Assembly (NCBI RefSeq): GCF_910592395.1
Contig: NC_088314.1
Span: forward strand, 7,688,001-7,752,000
Reading direction: 5' to 3'
Length of the DNA: 64,000 nucleotides
Source: Lineus longissimus
Lineage: Eukaryota > Nemertea > Pilidiophora > Heteronemertea > Lineidae
Shown: positions 43,301 to 54,526 of the stretch, piece after piece
Numbering within the stretch: position 1 is the stretch's first letter
How the letters are laid out: every line of letters starts with the position of its first letter
Program-made: the position numbers and the translations under genes
Notes under the pieces: generated by a model
Told to the model about the DNA's origin: nothing
The model's database searches: none
Seen by the model: only the letters and a program-made list of their open reading frames with translations

Positions 43301-46300
43301 TAGTTTGGGCTGTTTTTATCAAAAACGACACCACTTGGGCTTGTGACCTTGACCTCAACCTCAGTGTCAATAAGGTAAGCGTACATCATCTTCGTGTTAT
43401 TACCAATGGTTGAATCGATAAAGAAGCTACCTTGGGTCGAGTTTGGTGGGCTGACTGTCATGGCCGAACTTTCTACCTGTCCGGAGAAATAGTAATAGTA
43501 AAGTCATTAGTATGGGGGAACGTTCCTCCTTCATCCTCACAGTCATATTGAAAAGCAGTGGGATGTCCTGAAAACGGGGAGCGACGATACCAAACGTACC
43601 TTTTCTGCTCCCCTTTCTCACCAATTATACATTTTCCTGACCTTTTTTCAAGCCACGGTGATCACTTCATCACAAAGATTTCAAGCTTTGGTAAGACTTC
43701 CACAATGAACTTTGATGAACATAGATTCCGAGGGTTGATGCATGTTGACCCTGTGCACGGCTGTGCACGGCTGTGACTACAGTGTGTATTCCGTTAAGAG
43801 GCGCATGTATCGCACCGGGGGCGACGGATCGGTAAAACCAGAAACGGTTATCTCCAAAACAAGCGAGAAAAACTTACTGTAACCGGAGCGGTCCGTAGGT
43901 CAGACTCGTCGCTTGTCCCAATGGCGTTCATGGCATCGAATAGACCAGTAGAAGCCAGGTCCGATGAAATGAAGAACGACTTCCCTCCAGTGGTCGCGGA
44001 CATCTCCGAGAGATAGAGGTCAGCCTCGCTACTATACGCGACGGTATCCACCACGATGTTTCGGGGGATAACATCATCTCTCATGATTTCTTCTGCAGAC
44101 GGCTGCGCTGTTTGCTGGCCATCACTGATCACGATGATTTTAGAACCTTTTGCGCCGTCATTGTTACTCCCACCGTCTGTCAACACCTAAGGCAACCAAA
44201 CAGAGAAATGAAATTAGGGAAATATTTCTTTTATAACTTGGATGTAAGTTCATCATGTTCGACTAAATCGTTTTCCATCCATGGTGCACTCTGCTTGAGA
44301 CTGAATGAACAGTGTTTAATTAAATTCCGATCTACCCGGAGGTTCACAGCATGTTTAAAAAGGCAAACTCACAGGAAATTTTGTGGTCAGGCCCAAACAA
44401 CAGAATTCTCATTATTCCTGGCGATGTATCCTCAAAAGAAGGTATGTATCCTTAAAGGCGTTATCCCATTCAGTTATATCGTTAAAGCTAACGTGGTTTT
44501 GAAAAACCCAGCCCTTGTGACTACTATGACAATTATGGAACCCCATTAACTTATTTCATAACAAAATGCAGTATCCAAGCACCTCTGTCACACGGTGCCA
44601 CAGTATCTTTGCGTGTATGTGGATTGTGTCAAATTGCCTAAAGTGAGGCAGTCTACTGCTTTGAGTGGCGACTGGTGAGGCAATGAGCGCAGAAGAGCGA
44701 CTAAACCAAAGTAGACAGCCCGGGCCGAAGGTATTACTGAGGCCATCGCTATAGAGTCGGACGCCGAGCTTAACCCACCCCAACTGACTGCAAAAGTCCT
44801 GCACCCAACGCCGTCGCATCTGCAGTCTCATTCTTCCGAGGTAGGAACTCCAGCATTGCCTGTCTACTGGCCATGTCCGTGATCTTAATCAGGGGCATCT
44901 TGACCACCGCAGCCTTGTCGAATGTGATGACGCTGAGTTGTGTTCCCGCTTCTAGGAGGTCAAGGATGTAGTACCTCGCCGCCTGGATCATCAATGTAAT
45001 GGGTATCTCCTGAAAAAAAGATATAAAGTAGCCCAGTGTAATAGTTTTCAGAATAAAGTGCCCGGCAAAAAGGCCTCTATGGAACCAAACCTTAATCCTT
45101 ATTCAATATCAAAAGTATGTTTTTGTGTCACCCCATATATTGTCATATAGTTGTCAATTCTCGACTGCTACGCTTCATTCTACTCACATCAGGTGTAAGC
45201 ATACTCGTGGACGTATCTAACAGCAGAACCACCCTTTTGGATTTTCTCTGCAGCAGCTGGAAAGATGTAGCGGGAACGCTGACAGTGGCTGGATTGGCTC
45301 CTGTAATATGTTGATAACATAGTATATTAATAATGTTGCAAAGATATGTTCGACAAGATTTGAAAAAGTTTAGTTTTGCCTAAAATCACATCCATTGGCC
45401 AGTTGGTCATGCGATCAAGGCACTCTACTCTTCAAAAAAGCGTTACGGGGCGAGATGATATTTGCCTGAATTCCAAAATGGTCACCAAAGTCTCAAGATG
45501 GCCGCCTAAGAACCTTAAGTTGACATCCTGAAAGTTCCGTTTCGTTTTCTACTGTGATTCACACATTGCGAGCTCGCCCATCGGAAACGTCACTCACCAT
45601 CTTTAAAGTCCATGTGCTTCCTCATCACCTCCCAGGCGCTCTGACCCCCGCACATTCTGTTCTGCTTGTTTGGGGCCAGGCGGTTGTGGATAATCAACGA
45701 ATCACCTAGGGTCCCATCATCGCAGAAATCCTGAACCTTGTAAAATCAGACAAGTCCGAACATTACCTTTCATGAAACATATTACATGACTTATATTGGG
45801 GGTGCAAACCAGGAAAATCAGGGGATTGTAAAATGTACGAAGACCTTTGCTAAAAACAGGTACGGATCAAAGTTTGGAACATATTTTTCAGTGGAAAACT
45901 CCATGAAAGGTCAATAGTTACGCGAAAATAGAGGTGGCGCACGCCTGGCAGTTTCTGATCTAGTTTTCGGTGTTTTATGGGGGATCCTGTTCCAAGGACC
46001 ATGCCGACTTACAGAGTCAATGAACTGCATGTACATCTGCGACGCCTTGACGCTGTTCTCTTTGAGATCGGGATAAAACCTGCAGTCCTTCTCGACCTGG
46101 AGGGTCGCACGGTCGACTTTGCAGCGGTCGAATGTTTTACTGTTCAGCGGCCGGCCACGGACGTCTTCTGTGCATCTGAAAAGCAATAGGGTGCAATCAA
46201 TGATTTGTGGGTGTATGAATCTTGAGTTGCAAAGAAGCAATGTGTTTTTGATCAATATGTTTAAAGCTCGCATCATGGAAAGAAGATTGCATCAAGAACA

Positions 46301-47914
46301 TACCTGACTGGATTGAGTCGCGTCCCCGTCTGATAAAAATGGCTGTCGCCTTCTTTATCGATAGGATATTCATCAAAAAGACCCCATCGCAGATGGCCCC
46401 ACTCGTGGACAAGTGACTTATCTGACGAAGAAATACGCGTAGACAACTAATACATTTTGTTCGTGGTGGACATAGAGCACACTATTTCAGAAGGTCTACA
46501 ATATTTTGTTGTATATATTCTCCATTGATGCATGATATCTGACCAAGGCTAACTTAGAGACCCACTCTGAGTTGAGCGGAAACAATATAACGCTGTGAAT
46601 TGGAATTCAGGTCTTACATTCAATTTTACCAAAATCGCTATGGTGAAATAACAAATGAACCTGGGCAGGGGCACCATTTTCAAAAACCCTCAATTTCAAA
46701 TGGTTGTATCAGAACCGGGCCCAGTTGCACGATCGGCGTTGGAGACAAACGCCGCCTTATCTCAAAGAAGTGTAACATGTATCTCCGGTAAATTCAACAT
46801 TAGCTAACGTCGTTTGAGAATCCAGGTCGTGATTTTAATAAGAGGTAAAGCCCACTCACCCGGTGGCCCCCATCTATATTCCGACGCATTCTTTTTCAGA
46901 AGGTACTCCGGCGTAAGATGGATGAATTCTCCCGCCTCTCCGCAGCCCCCGAGCTGCTTGGTGTACGGGTTGTTGCCCCACACCGGGTTAGGCGTGTCAA
47001 TCCGAACATTAGATGAATCAAAAGTCTGCCCGGACTGCGGGATCTGGTATTCCGGTTTGGGTTGCCACGTATCCGGGATCAGTATGTTGACCGAGTTGAA
47101 GTAGACGCGTTGGCGGGTGGCTGTGTGCAGGCGGACGGAGGCTTTGGTGAAGACATCCTATAGAAAAGAGGTCCAGTCATCAATTCTAAAACACTTGGGT
47201 TGCAATATGGAGCACTGTTTACAAAGTAAGAGTTGCAGCAAATGCACAGTATATATAGACACTGACAGGGGGTTAATAAGGTATAAAAAAAATATCATGA
47301 AGACCTAGATTGTGACTATTTCAAAATGTCTAGTACATGTACTTTGACATGTTATCATTCATTCTTAGCGAGATAACCTTGTATGTCAGTCATTAAAAGT
47401 AAATGTGTATATGAAGCTCGGGGCAGACGTACTTTAGAATGGTTTCGATCAATAGTTTGATTATCAACGGCATTTTAAATTCCTTGCCACTTGAACTGGT
47501 GAGATTTGAGGGCGTTTTTTTTCAATAACTGCTCTAAAGTTAGATCTATACTCGAGACTCGCCCAGCTCGATGCATCACTGTACGTGCATTTCGTAAGCA
47601 AATGCAAACAATGTCAGAGTCGACTAATGTATTGGTACCTGTAATACATATTGGGTTGCCAACACAACGCATCGTCTTTTAATCTCGAATAACTCATTGA
47701 TGACTTCATATTAAGGTGAAGCGCTTCTTCACTGAAAGCATTTACAGCTTACCTGTATCCTTTTAATGACGTCATCATTCTCTTTGACGTCACTACCGAT
47801 AGCAACCAAGACTTCTTTGTAGGCATTTTTCTCCAACTTGACTTCGTTCGGAAGCTGTGAGCTCGGTCCAAACAGGACAGCTACGACACTCAGAAGAAGA
47901 AAAGGAGCAGCCAT
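40398..47914 (-). CDS. CLCA (calcium-activated chloride channel regulator) family protein, complete
   Basis: Fourteen exons from the right: 47914-47753, 47157-46860, 46421-46304, 46175-46013, 45736-45598, 45300-45188, 45009-44779, 44186-43878, 43476-43246, 42993-42820, 42457-42358, 42009-41761, 41337-41116, 40864-40398. Phases agree; 991 residues. A signal peptide (MAAPFLLLSVVAVLFGPSS) is followed by the N-terminal CLCA metalloprotease domain with zinc motif HEWGHLRWGLFDEYP (near 159) and its Cys-rich part. The VWA domain has an intact MIDAS DTSTS (near 322) and IIVISDGQQ. A β-sandwich and an FN3-like domain (PPPRITDLKV…TLTWTAVGDD) follow. One membrane helix (NTAIIAIACIFGIIGFAVLVVAV region) and a short cytosolic tail end the protein. 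The family self-cleaves and regulates TMEM16A-type chloride channels and mucus or adhesion in mammals; the role here is inferred. Confidence 0.95.
40911..40942. repeat. TGAAA pentanucleotide microsatellite in CLCA intron 13
   Basis: Six tandem tgaaa units lie about 50 bp upstream (transcript sense) of the last CLCA acceptor. Confidence 0.9.
42575..42725 (+). repeat. dispersed repeat family, copy 1 (in CLCA intron)
   Basis: Contains gtgtttccatagacat, ccttttcaatagcgaggaaa, caaaacgtgtcaatctgtc and aaacaatgagg. The same order of segments recurs at about 53520-53665 and 61665-61815, so this is one of three copies seen in the window. Confidence 0.7.
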
Positions 47915-49819
47915 TTTGAAAAAGGTGTCACTGTCTCAGATGTCAGTGAATAAACTGCGACCGGTGGCTACTCCAGTTATGGGATCAGTCGAATATGAGG
48001 TTATGTTGATAAGATATACTAATTAAAATTTTATAGCAGGTTTGATTGAGGAAGTTTTCGATACTTTCGGACTATTGATGTGAGCGCATGTGACGCAAGG
48101 AGTGACGTCTTTTAAGAAGAAGAACAAATAATTGCAAATCTTTCTTTTAACAACTTGCATTACAGTACACCATCCTTGCTTTGAAGTAGGAATAAACTTT
48201 AATAAGCGTTCAACTAATAAAGACAAGCCTTTATTGTTGATGTAAAAAACCGATGTCATGATGTTATTGGTCCAAATACTTAAAATATCAACTCCAATAA
48301 TGGACTATGCTGATTCTTTCTTCTAATTACTTATTCACACTCTATTTTAGAAATTGTGCATTTCACTGCCTACTTGTACATGTATGTACTATTTTGTGAA
48401 TTTAGCTACAGTGCTTTCTCCTCTATCGATTTCGACCGGATTCCAAAGTTGCCAAGAATAGGAAAATGTAATCGTTGATTACACATCTAAGTCATGATTT
48501 GACATTTGCTCTGAGTGTTAACTGATCATATGCAACGGCGACCAAATTTGTGTCAGTGCATCTTGCACGGATGCAATCATGAGGTTATTGCGCTCGCGCG
48601 ACGAATATCTTTCGCGCTTTCGTGGAGAGTGAGAGAGCACTGTATGAGTTCATCCATCCTCACCTTGAGAACTTTTATTCTTACCACCTTTCACAAACAC
48701 GTCATCTAAAATGACCAAAACCCAAAAATGCTATTGAATCATCCACGTCTAAATATGTCCATTCTCGGACAATGGAATACCTAACTGACTGGGTGGCATT
48801 ATTGTGAAGACCCCATGTAACGTTTCAAACATTCTTGATAAGAATGACGATTAAATCACGGCCCATTATCACGAATCAATGAGAAGTTTAAAGGTTTATG
48901 TTAGCTTTATCACAAAGGCACCTAGGACTCTTCTCTGAGATAGATAACCCCCTGTGTAGAGTCGTTACGGCTGTGAGGTGGGCGTCAGGGTTTTACGTCG
49001 CACCCCATGTAGTCCATGGGCTAGTGGCAGTGCCATGCACACCCCCCCCCCCCAAACTAAACTTGGTTGTTATTTTATAGTTGCCTGGGTACCACTGGTC
49101 AAGAAAAATGATGTTAACAGAAAAAAACTCATTCTCAAGGCACCTGCCACGCCCCTTTTTTTATCTCTCCTGTGCTTCACAGCGACGTTAGTTTCCATGG
49201 ACCGATTTTAGACCTACAAAATGATGATGACGTCATGGATGACGTCAACAGAGGTCAAAAGGTCACCAATTTTCGGGTTTGCCTATCTTGATAGGAAAAT
49301 TTTGATTTTTATGCGGATTCCCGCTTTATCACCAAAGATTTCCAAACGTTGACACCATTAGCCGAGTCAACGCAATATTGCAATGTTCATATTGGTGATC
49401 GATGTATGGTGCAACCCCGGTGTGTTGACAAGAAATATCGTTATGTCTAATGGCAAAATCTAAGTGTTACTTCGCACAACTATCGCAGCATCTAGTTGAA
49501 ATGATAAATTGTAATAATCACGAAAAATAGGCCCATAGAAGGAACTACCTATGAATGCGATCTATTTTGACGCGATTACCTCCTCCGCCTGAATCGTACC
49601 GAAAACATTCCACGATTTGTAACTACCTTTAGTTTGAGCTGACGATCGGTTCAAGTGTGTCGTCGCTCTTGGATTTGATATCATCGTTTGGGTAAACGTC
49701 CCTTGTAATAAATGTGGTCAGGTTAAAGATATTGCATTTCGGATATTTTGTCGTATTTCATTACTTAAACCTTTTCGGTGTTCACTTTTCGATTGACACT
49801 TCAAGCAGTGTCGCCGGGC
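47915..49819. other. divergent spacer between CLCA and the EF-hand gene
   Basis: This 1.9-kb stretch should contain both promoters. A 13-C run lies near 49040. No exon is recognised. Open frames at 48515 and 48898 are short and unlike known proteins. Confidence 0.4.
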
Positions 49820-51108
49820 ATGGCCGCGTTTTGTAAGATACTGCTTCTTTTGGTGGCCTGTGCTGTGACAATGGTTGCATCAAGAGGCCACCACAGGCAT
49901 GGACACGGTTTTCATCACTTAAAGAAACACTTACACAGACTTCATCTGAAACATCTGAAGGAACAACTGCTGACAACACTCATGCCTTCAACTTCGCAGC
50001 CACTACTCGCAACGAAGGAAAACAAAGTCGCTGAGGAATACAAGATTACACCGAGCGTCAGCAACGTGGAGTTCGAACCTACAGCCCGACCAAAACAGCT
50101 GTTGGCTGAAGCTGAACTAGACCAGAAACCTGAAACTGACATCTTCGAATCAAATCCGGAAGTGAGTGATTTAAAATCGAAAGTTGAGAAGGAAACGGAT
50201 GCAGAGACGTCAATCTGGGGGAAACCACTATCAAAACAACCAAAAGAGGAAAAATGGATAAGTTACGATGAGTTAAAAAAGGATTTTAAGTACGACGATA
50301 AGTCCACGTTGCCTATATATGATAAGCCTATATATGAGGAGAATGACATCAGTGCGCCAGGACCCCAGACGAAGGGTTTCAGCCCCGTAGCAATGCCTAA
50401 AAGATTCGTGTCTTATGATAAAAATAGGGACGGGTTCATCTCCATAAAGGAGCTTCAGAAGGTGACTGGGGCAGTCGAGCATTCCGACCAGGCGTTTAAG
50501 GATACGGATAAAAACGGTGAGTCCACTCTGCAACTTGTCGCCTTCCGACTCCTTCTGCTGTTATCTGATATAGCTTTTGTCCCAAACTGGCCACCCCCCC
50601 CCCCCGAATGCCTCTGAGAACCTCGTCCTCAAGCGTAGGTCTATACTATACTATAGCGTAATCGTATTCATTGGGAATTTATCATAACACAACCGCTGAC
50701 CATGCTTGAGGGGACAACTTATTTGGGCAAAGGGGTTTGTGTGGCCGGGAGGATAAAATGTTTTTCGCTCCATTGTGCCCGACTTGTCCCCTTAAGAGAA
50801 CGTTATACTTTTTCTTTGACTGGTACATGTATTAAGTTTTATGAGAACAGAAGCGTTGTCATTATCATAAGAGTTAGCGTTATGATGTGCTTCCCATTTA
50901 AGATAAAATTGTCTATCCGGTTCTTTAGTTAAATCAATTTGGAACACGCTAATGGGTAGTTGTTCCAAGGAGGAAACTGCATATCCTCTCGCGGAAAGAA
51001 AAGAGATACATACACGGACACGGTGATGCAGATTACTTTGATGTGTCTTGCAATGGACAGGCACTTGGCATCCTCACAGAATTTGAGAGTTTTATACTAC
51101 ATGTGTAA
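49820..51108 (+). CDS. small secreted His-rich EF-hand protein
   Basis: The first coding exon 49820-50516 is clear. ATG 49820 (gccgggcATGG context) precedes a signal peptide (AAFCKILLLLVACAVTMVAS); in-frame ATG 49778 lacks one. A His/Lys-rich segment follows (GHHRHGHGFHHLKKHLHRLH), then a long charged linker. A canonical EF-hand loop DKNRDGFISIKE and the start of a second (DTDKN) end at a GT donor in phase 1. The terminal exon is less sure: acceptors at 51032 or 51080 are both in frame, give EFESFILHV and stop at 51106-51108. AATAAA at 51179-51184 fits as the poly(A) signal. The second Ca-binding loop is non-canonical with either choice, so an exon may be missed. Probably an extracellular Ca/metal-binding protein; the family is not recognised. 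Confidence 0.68.
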
Positions 51109-52486
51109 TTGTATGACTAATACGTTTTTGGCTTATGCAATTAACTCAAGAGTATTGCCGATATTGATTCCTTGTCGAAATAAAGCAGTCGTATAGTTGG
51201 AAGTTCTTCCCTTCAAGGACTTCGCATGGCTGGCGCTGCATCGTAAAGCAGCGTCGTCGAGGTTTTTCAAGAGGAGAGGAATTTTCTTTCGTATTTAACA
51301 CACCTTTCTTCTCTCTGATACTGCTATTACAACATAAAATGTCCGTCAGTAGGGGCAAGAATGCCTTTCAAAGATTTGCCAGATAACACATCGTACTTGA
51401 TACTCCTTGCTAGAACTTATGACGAGATAAGCTTATCGCTGCAACTATGTCTGTCCAGAAGGAGCATGCCTTTGGAGATAATACATACATCGTACCATCT
51501 AGGAAATCCCCTTCGCTCCATGACGCTCATCCTGAGATCAGGCTTTTTTACTCCTACATCATGACAAAATATCGCCAGGATGCATGAAGCTAGAATTCAC
51601 CGCCAGAAACCTGATAAGGTCTGTCAGAAGGAATATCTTGTGCCTTTTGATTCTATAAGACACTCCATTTGTTTGATGTCGCTTGACTAAATGGAGCTAT
51701 CACGAGATCTTACGGTCGATACCGGGGGATGTTGTAAGATTACTTCTAGGCATTGACAAATTATTTCATCTGGGAGATTCATAGTAAGGCTGGGGTCTAG
51801 AGAGGTCTATCGCGTCCGTAAATATGCCGCTGGTTCTGCATCGATATGCAATGGTTGAAAATATTAATAGCTCGGTGAGTTAACGTACTGTTTTGTTTGA
51901 GATAATGATTAACAAATTACTCCACGAACTCATCCGCTGTCCACAGAAGCGACCAGCACCCCTCGGAAAAAGATTTTCTCAATTGACCTCTCCTCCTCAA
52001 TTTTTTTCCCTTTAAAATATCGAGTTTGTAATGAATTTCCATCAGATTCCAGTTTCACCCCCTCTGAACATTCCAAACAGTCCTTTCCATAGATGAAACT
52101 CGATATGTTCCGCCTGTCACCATCCGCCACTTTGTAGCTTAAAATCGCAATAAACCTGTATTTCACATGGTGAAAATCATTGTAATCATATTCATTTATT
52201 GCGAATTTAAGATAGTTTAGTAATTTGTGGGATTTTTTCCGGAAATGACTGTTGACACATGTGTGATGGCTATGTCTATAGGTTGTGTCAATTATGATAG
52301 TGTATGCAACTTAACACTTCACATTCATTGAATAACTAAGGACAGTATGTACTTGTCGTTTTCCCTGGCCAACCCCTCTAACAAGTCTAATTGTAAAAAC
52401 CTGATATAGATAGTAGCAGTACCACTCATCCCAGTAAGAGGTTCAGAAGTGTCACTCTCTTCTTACGTTATTAGCCTGAGAGCCTG

Positions 52487-52702
52487 CTAATGAATGCAAG
52501 TCTCGCCAGCAAGCACCAACTGCCGGGTGTTCATCTGAACACCACAAGCACCACAGCAGTATAAATCGTCAGGGAAATGTACCCAACATCTAACTGCATG
52601 CTTGAATATCAAATGAAATCTAACCAATGCCTCCTTCCTAAATTGTTGAAGAGTTTTTCGATCCGTTTTGCATTTATGATGCTGATCGCAAACAGGACAC
52701 AT
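52487..52702 (-). CDS. possible small Cys-rich ORF or exon
   Basis: A 71-codon frame opens with ATG and is bounded upstream by a stop 11 codons before it. It contains CPVCDQHHKC and CCGACGVQ, a spacing that could bind zinc, separated by a basic and aromatic stretch (FRKEALVRFHLIFKHAV). Composition is more protein-like than the surrounding frames. I recognise no family, and no splice partners or promoter are evident. It may be a lone exon, a remnant of a mobile element, or chance. Confidence 0.25.
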   Translation of the reverse strand: MCPVCDQHHKCKTDRKTLQQFRKEALVRFHLIFKHAVRCWVHFPDDLYCCGACGVQMNTRQLVLAGETCIH

Positions 52703-53519
52703 GTTTTGATGTTGTACTTTGATAAAGCAGTTTTATAGCACCCGTGATAGGCCTAATTGTTGGAATTTTATAATGGGTTATAGCCTTTCACTCACAACAG
52801 CGTATTTTGCCCATTCCTGGCATGATACTCAGGCCAGCATGATATCAAAGTGTTAACAGGCCCGGAATTGTCAGAATATCAATAAAGGCTATATGCAAGA
52901 AGTGTACTTAATAGATCACACGTTAAACTATAGAATGAACCTGTCATTTATGTCACCGAAATTCCGATCATTATATGATATGTCCATAATTACTGCTGCT
53001 ATGATTTCGGAGCGTTCACGAAATGTTTAGACTAGTTAACTGGCAGACACTCTCGCTTATAGACAACAAAAGGCTTTCTGTGTTATTTCTCAGTAATTTT
53101 TTTTTCATATGGACGAGACACGTATTCACCACAGGAATACCAATCTGATTGACACGAAACAAAAATGATTTGCCGACATAGCATGTGTGGGTAGATGGTA
53201 GTTATGGAAAAAACTGAAAAGTATGCCATCAGACAGTCGGAGACATGATAGAATGCACTGAGGTTTTTTTCGTAGGCCCACTCTGTTCGATGCGTTAAGA
53301 AATGACTGCCAAGGACAAGAACATATCATAAAATCTATATCATGCTTACATAGGCCTACATTATGAAGAAGACAAAAAAACGGTGTGACATGTACGTTTT
53401 CCATTTCTGACTGGAATTCCCTCATTACTGAATGAATCAACGTGCTTCTCCGTGCTTCCCTGTTAAAAGACCATGGATCTCAACTTGGGTACGAGGAACG
53501 TTAAAGAAGTGTTCCTCCG

Positions 53520-53665
53520 ATGTAACATTTGTGGTTGTCCCCCATATTTTTTACTAATTTTATTGTTTCAATACAATAGACATAGAGGGACCAGGACTTT
53601 TCAATAAGAGGAAACACAGAAAAACGTGTCAATCTATCTCACAGTCTTCCCAAACAATGTTATCG
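53520..53665 (+). repeat. dispersed repeat family, copy 2
   Basis: Shares gttgtcccccatatttttt, tgtttcaata…agacata, acttttcaataagaggaaac, aaaaacgtgtcaatctatc and cttcccaaacaatg with copies at 42575 and 61665. Confidence 0.7.
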
Positions 53666-54207
53666 ACAGTGGAATATGAACAAGAACATTGGTGCTGTGA
53701 GTGTCCCAATACAGGCTATACAAAATGTCCCAAAAAGTTCGACTTCTTTAGCTCAGTAGCCTCTCCTCTTTTTCAAATTAGCGGTTTATTGACCACTACC
53801 TGAAAGCTGTACAAAAAAGTCAAAATATGTCAATATCAGTTCATATTCGTATTAAAAACTCGTTAATCATGTTCAGTCATCTTCATGATCTGGTCACTAA
53901 TCGGCCAAGGTTGTCTCAATGATATGATAGCCGTTAACTCCAAAGTCTTGTCTAGATTTATATTACAATGTTATATAATTGACTGCATTATCTTTACGTG
54001 GACATTGTGGTTCGAGAGGTTTATACATTGGAGTTCGTTTAATATCACATGCTTGGCTGGAGAGCATCGTGCCGGTTCAGCAGTCGAACATATCGCCTGG
54101 AAATAGTGTCCGGCCCCATTGTATTATGACGGACTACGGTATATGGTTATTTTGAGATAATGACTGTCTTCAAGATCAGACCTGAAAAGCTCGTGATAGA
54201 ATCCTTT

Positions 54208-54526
54208 GTTCTCCGGACTTTTTACCCTAGGATATTTCAAACTTGTACACCTGAACAAACCTCTTAGTCCCAGCCGAAGACAGTCGTGACATTTGAAGGA
54301 GGTCGTACTAAAAGTTCTCCGGACTTTTTACCCTAGGATATTTCAAACTTGTACACCTGAACAAACCTCTTAGTCCCAGCCGAAGACAGTCGTGACATTT
54401 GAAGGAGGTCATACTAAAAGTTCTCCGGACTTTTTACCCTAGGATATTTCAAACGTGTACACCTAAACAAACCTCTTAGTCCCAGCCGAAGACAGTCGTG
54501 ACATTTGAAGGAGGTCATACTATAAA
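54208..54526. repeat. three tandem copies of a 106-bp unit
   Basis: Units begin gttctccggactttttaccc at 54208, 54314 and 54420. They differ by only a few bases (for example ggtcgtacta/ggtcatacta, acttgtacac/acgtgtacac). Near identity implies recent amplification. Confidence 0.95.
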
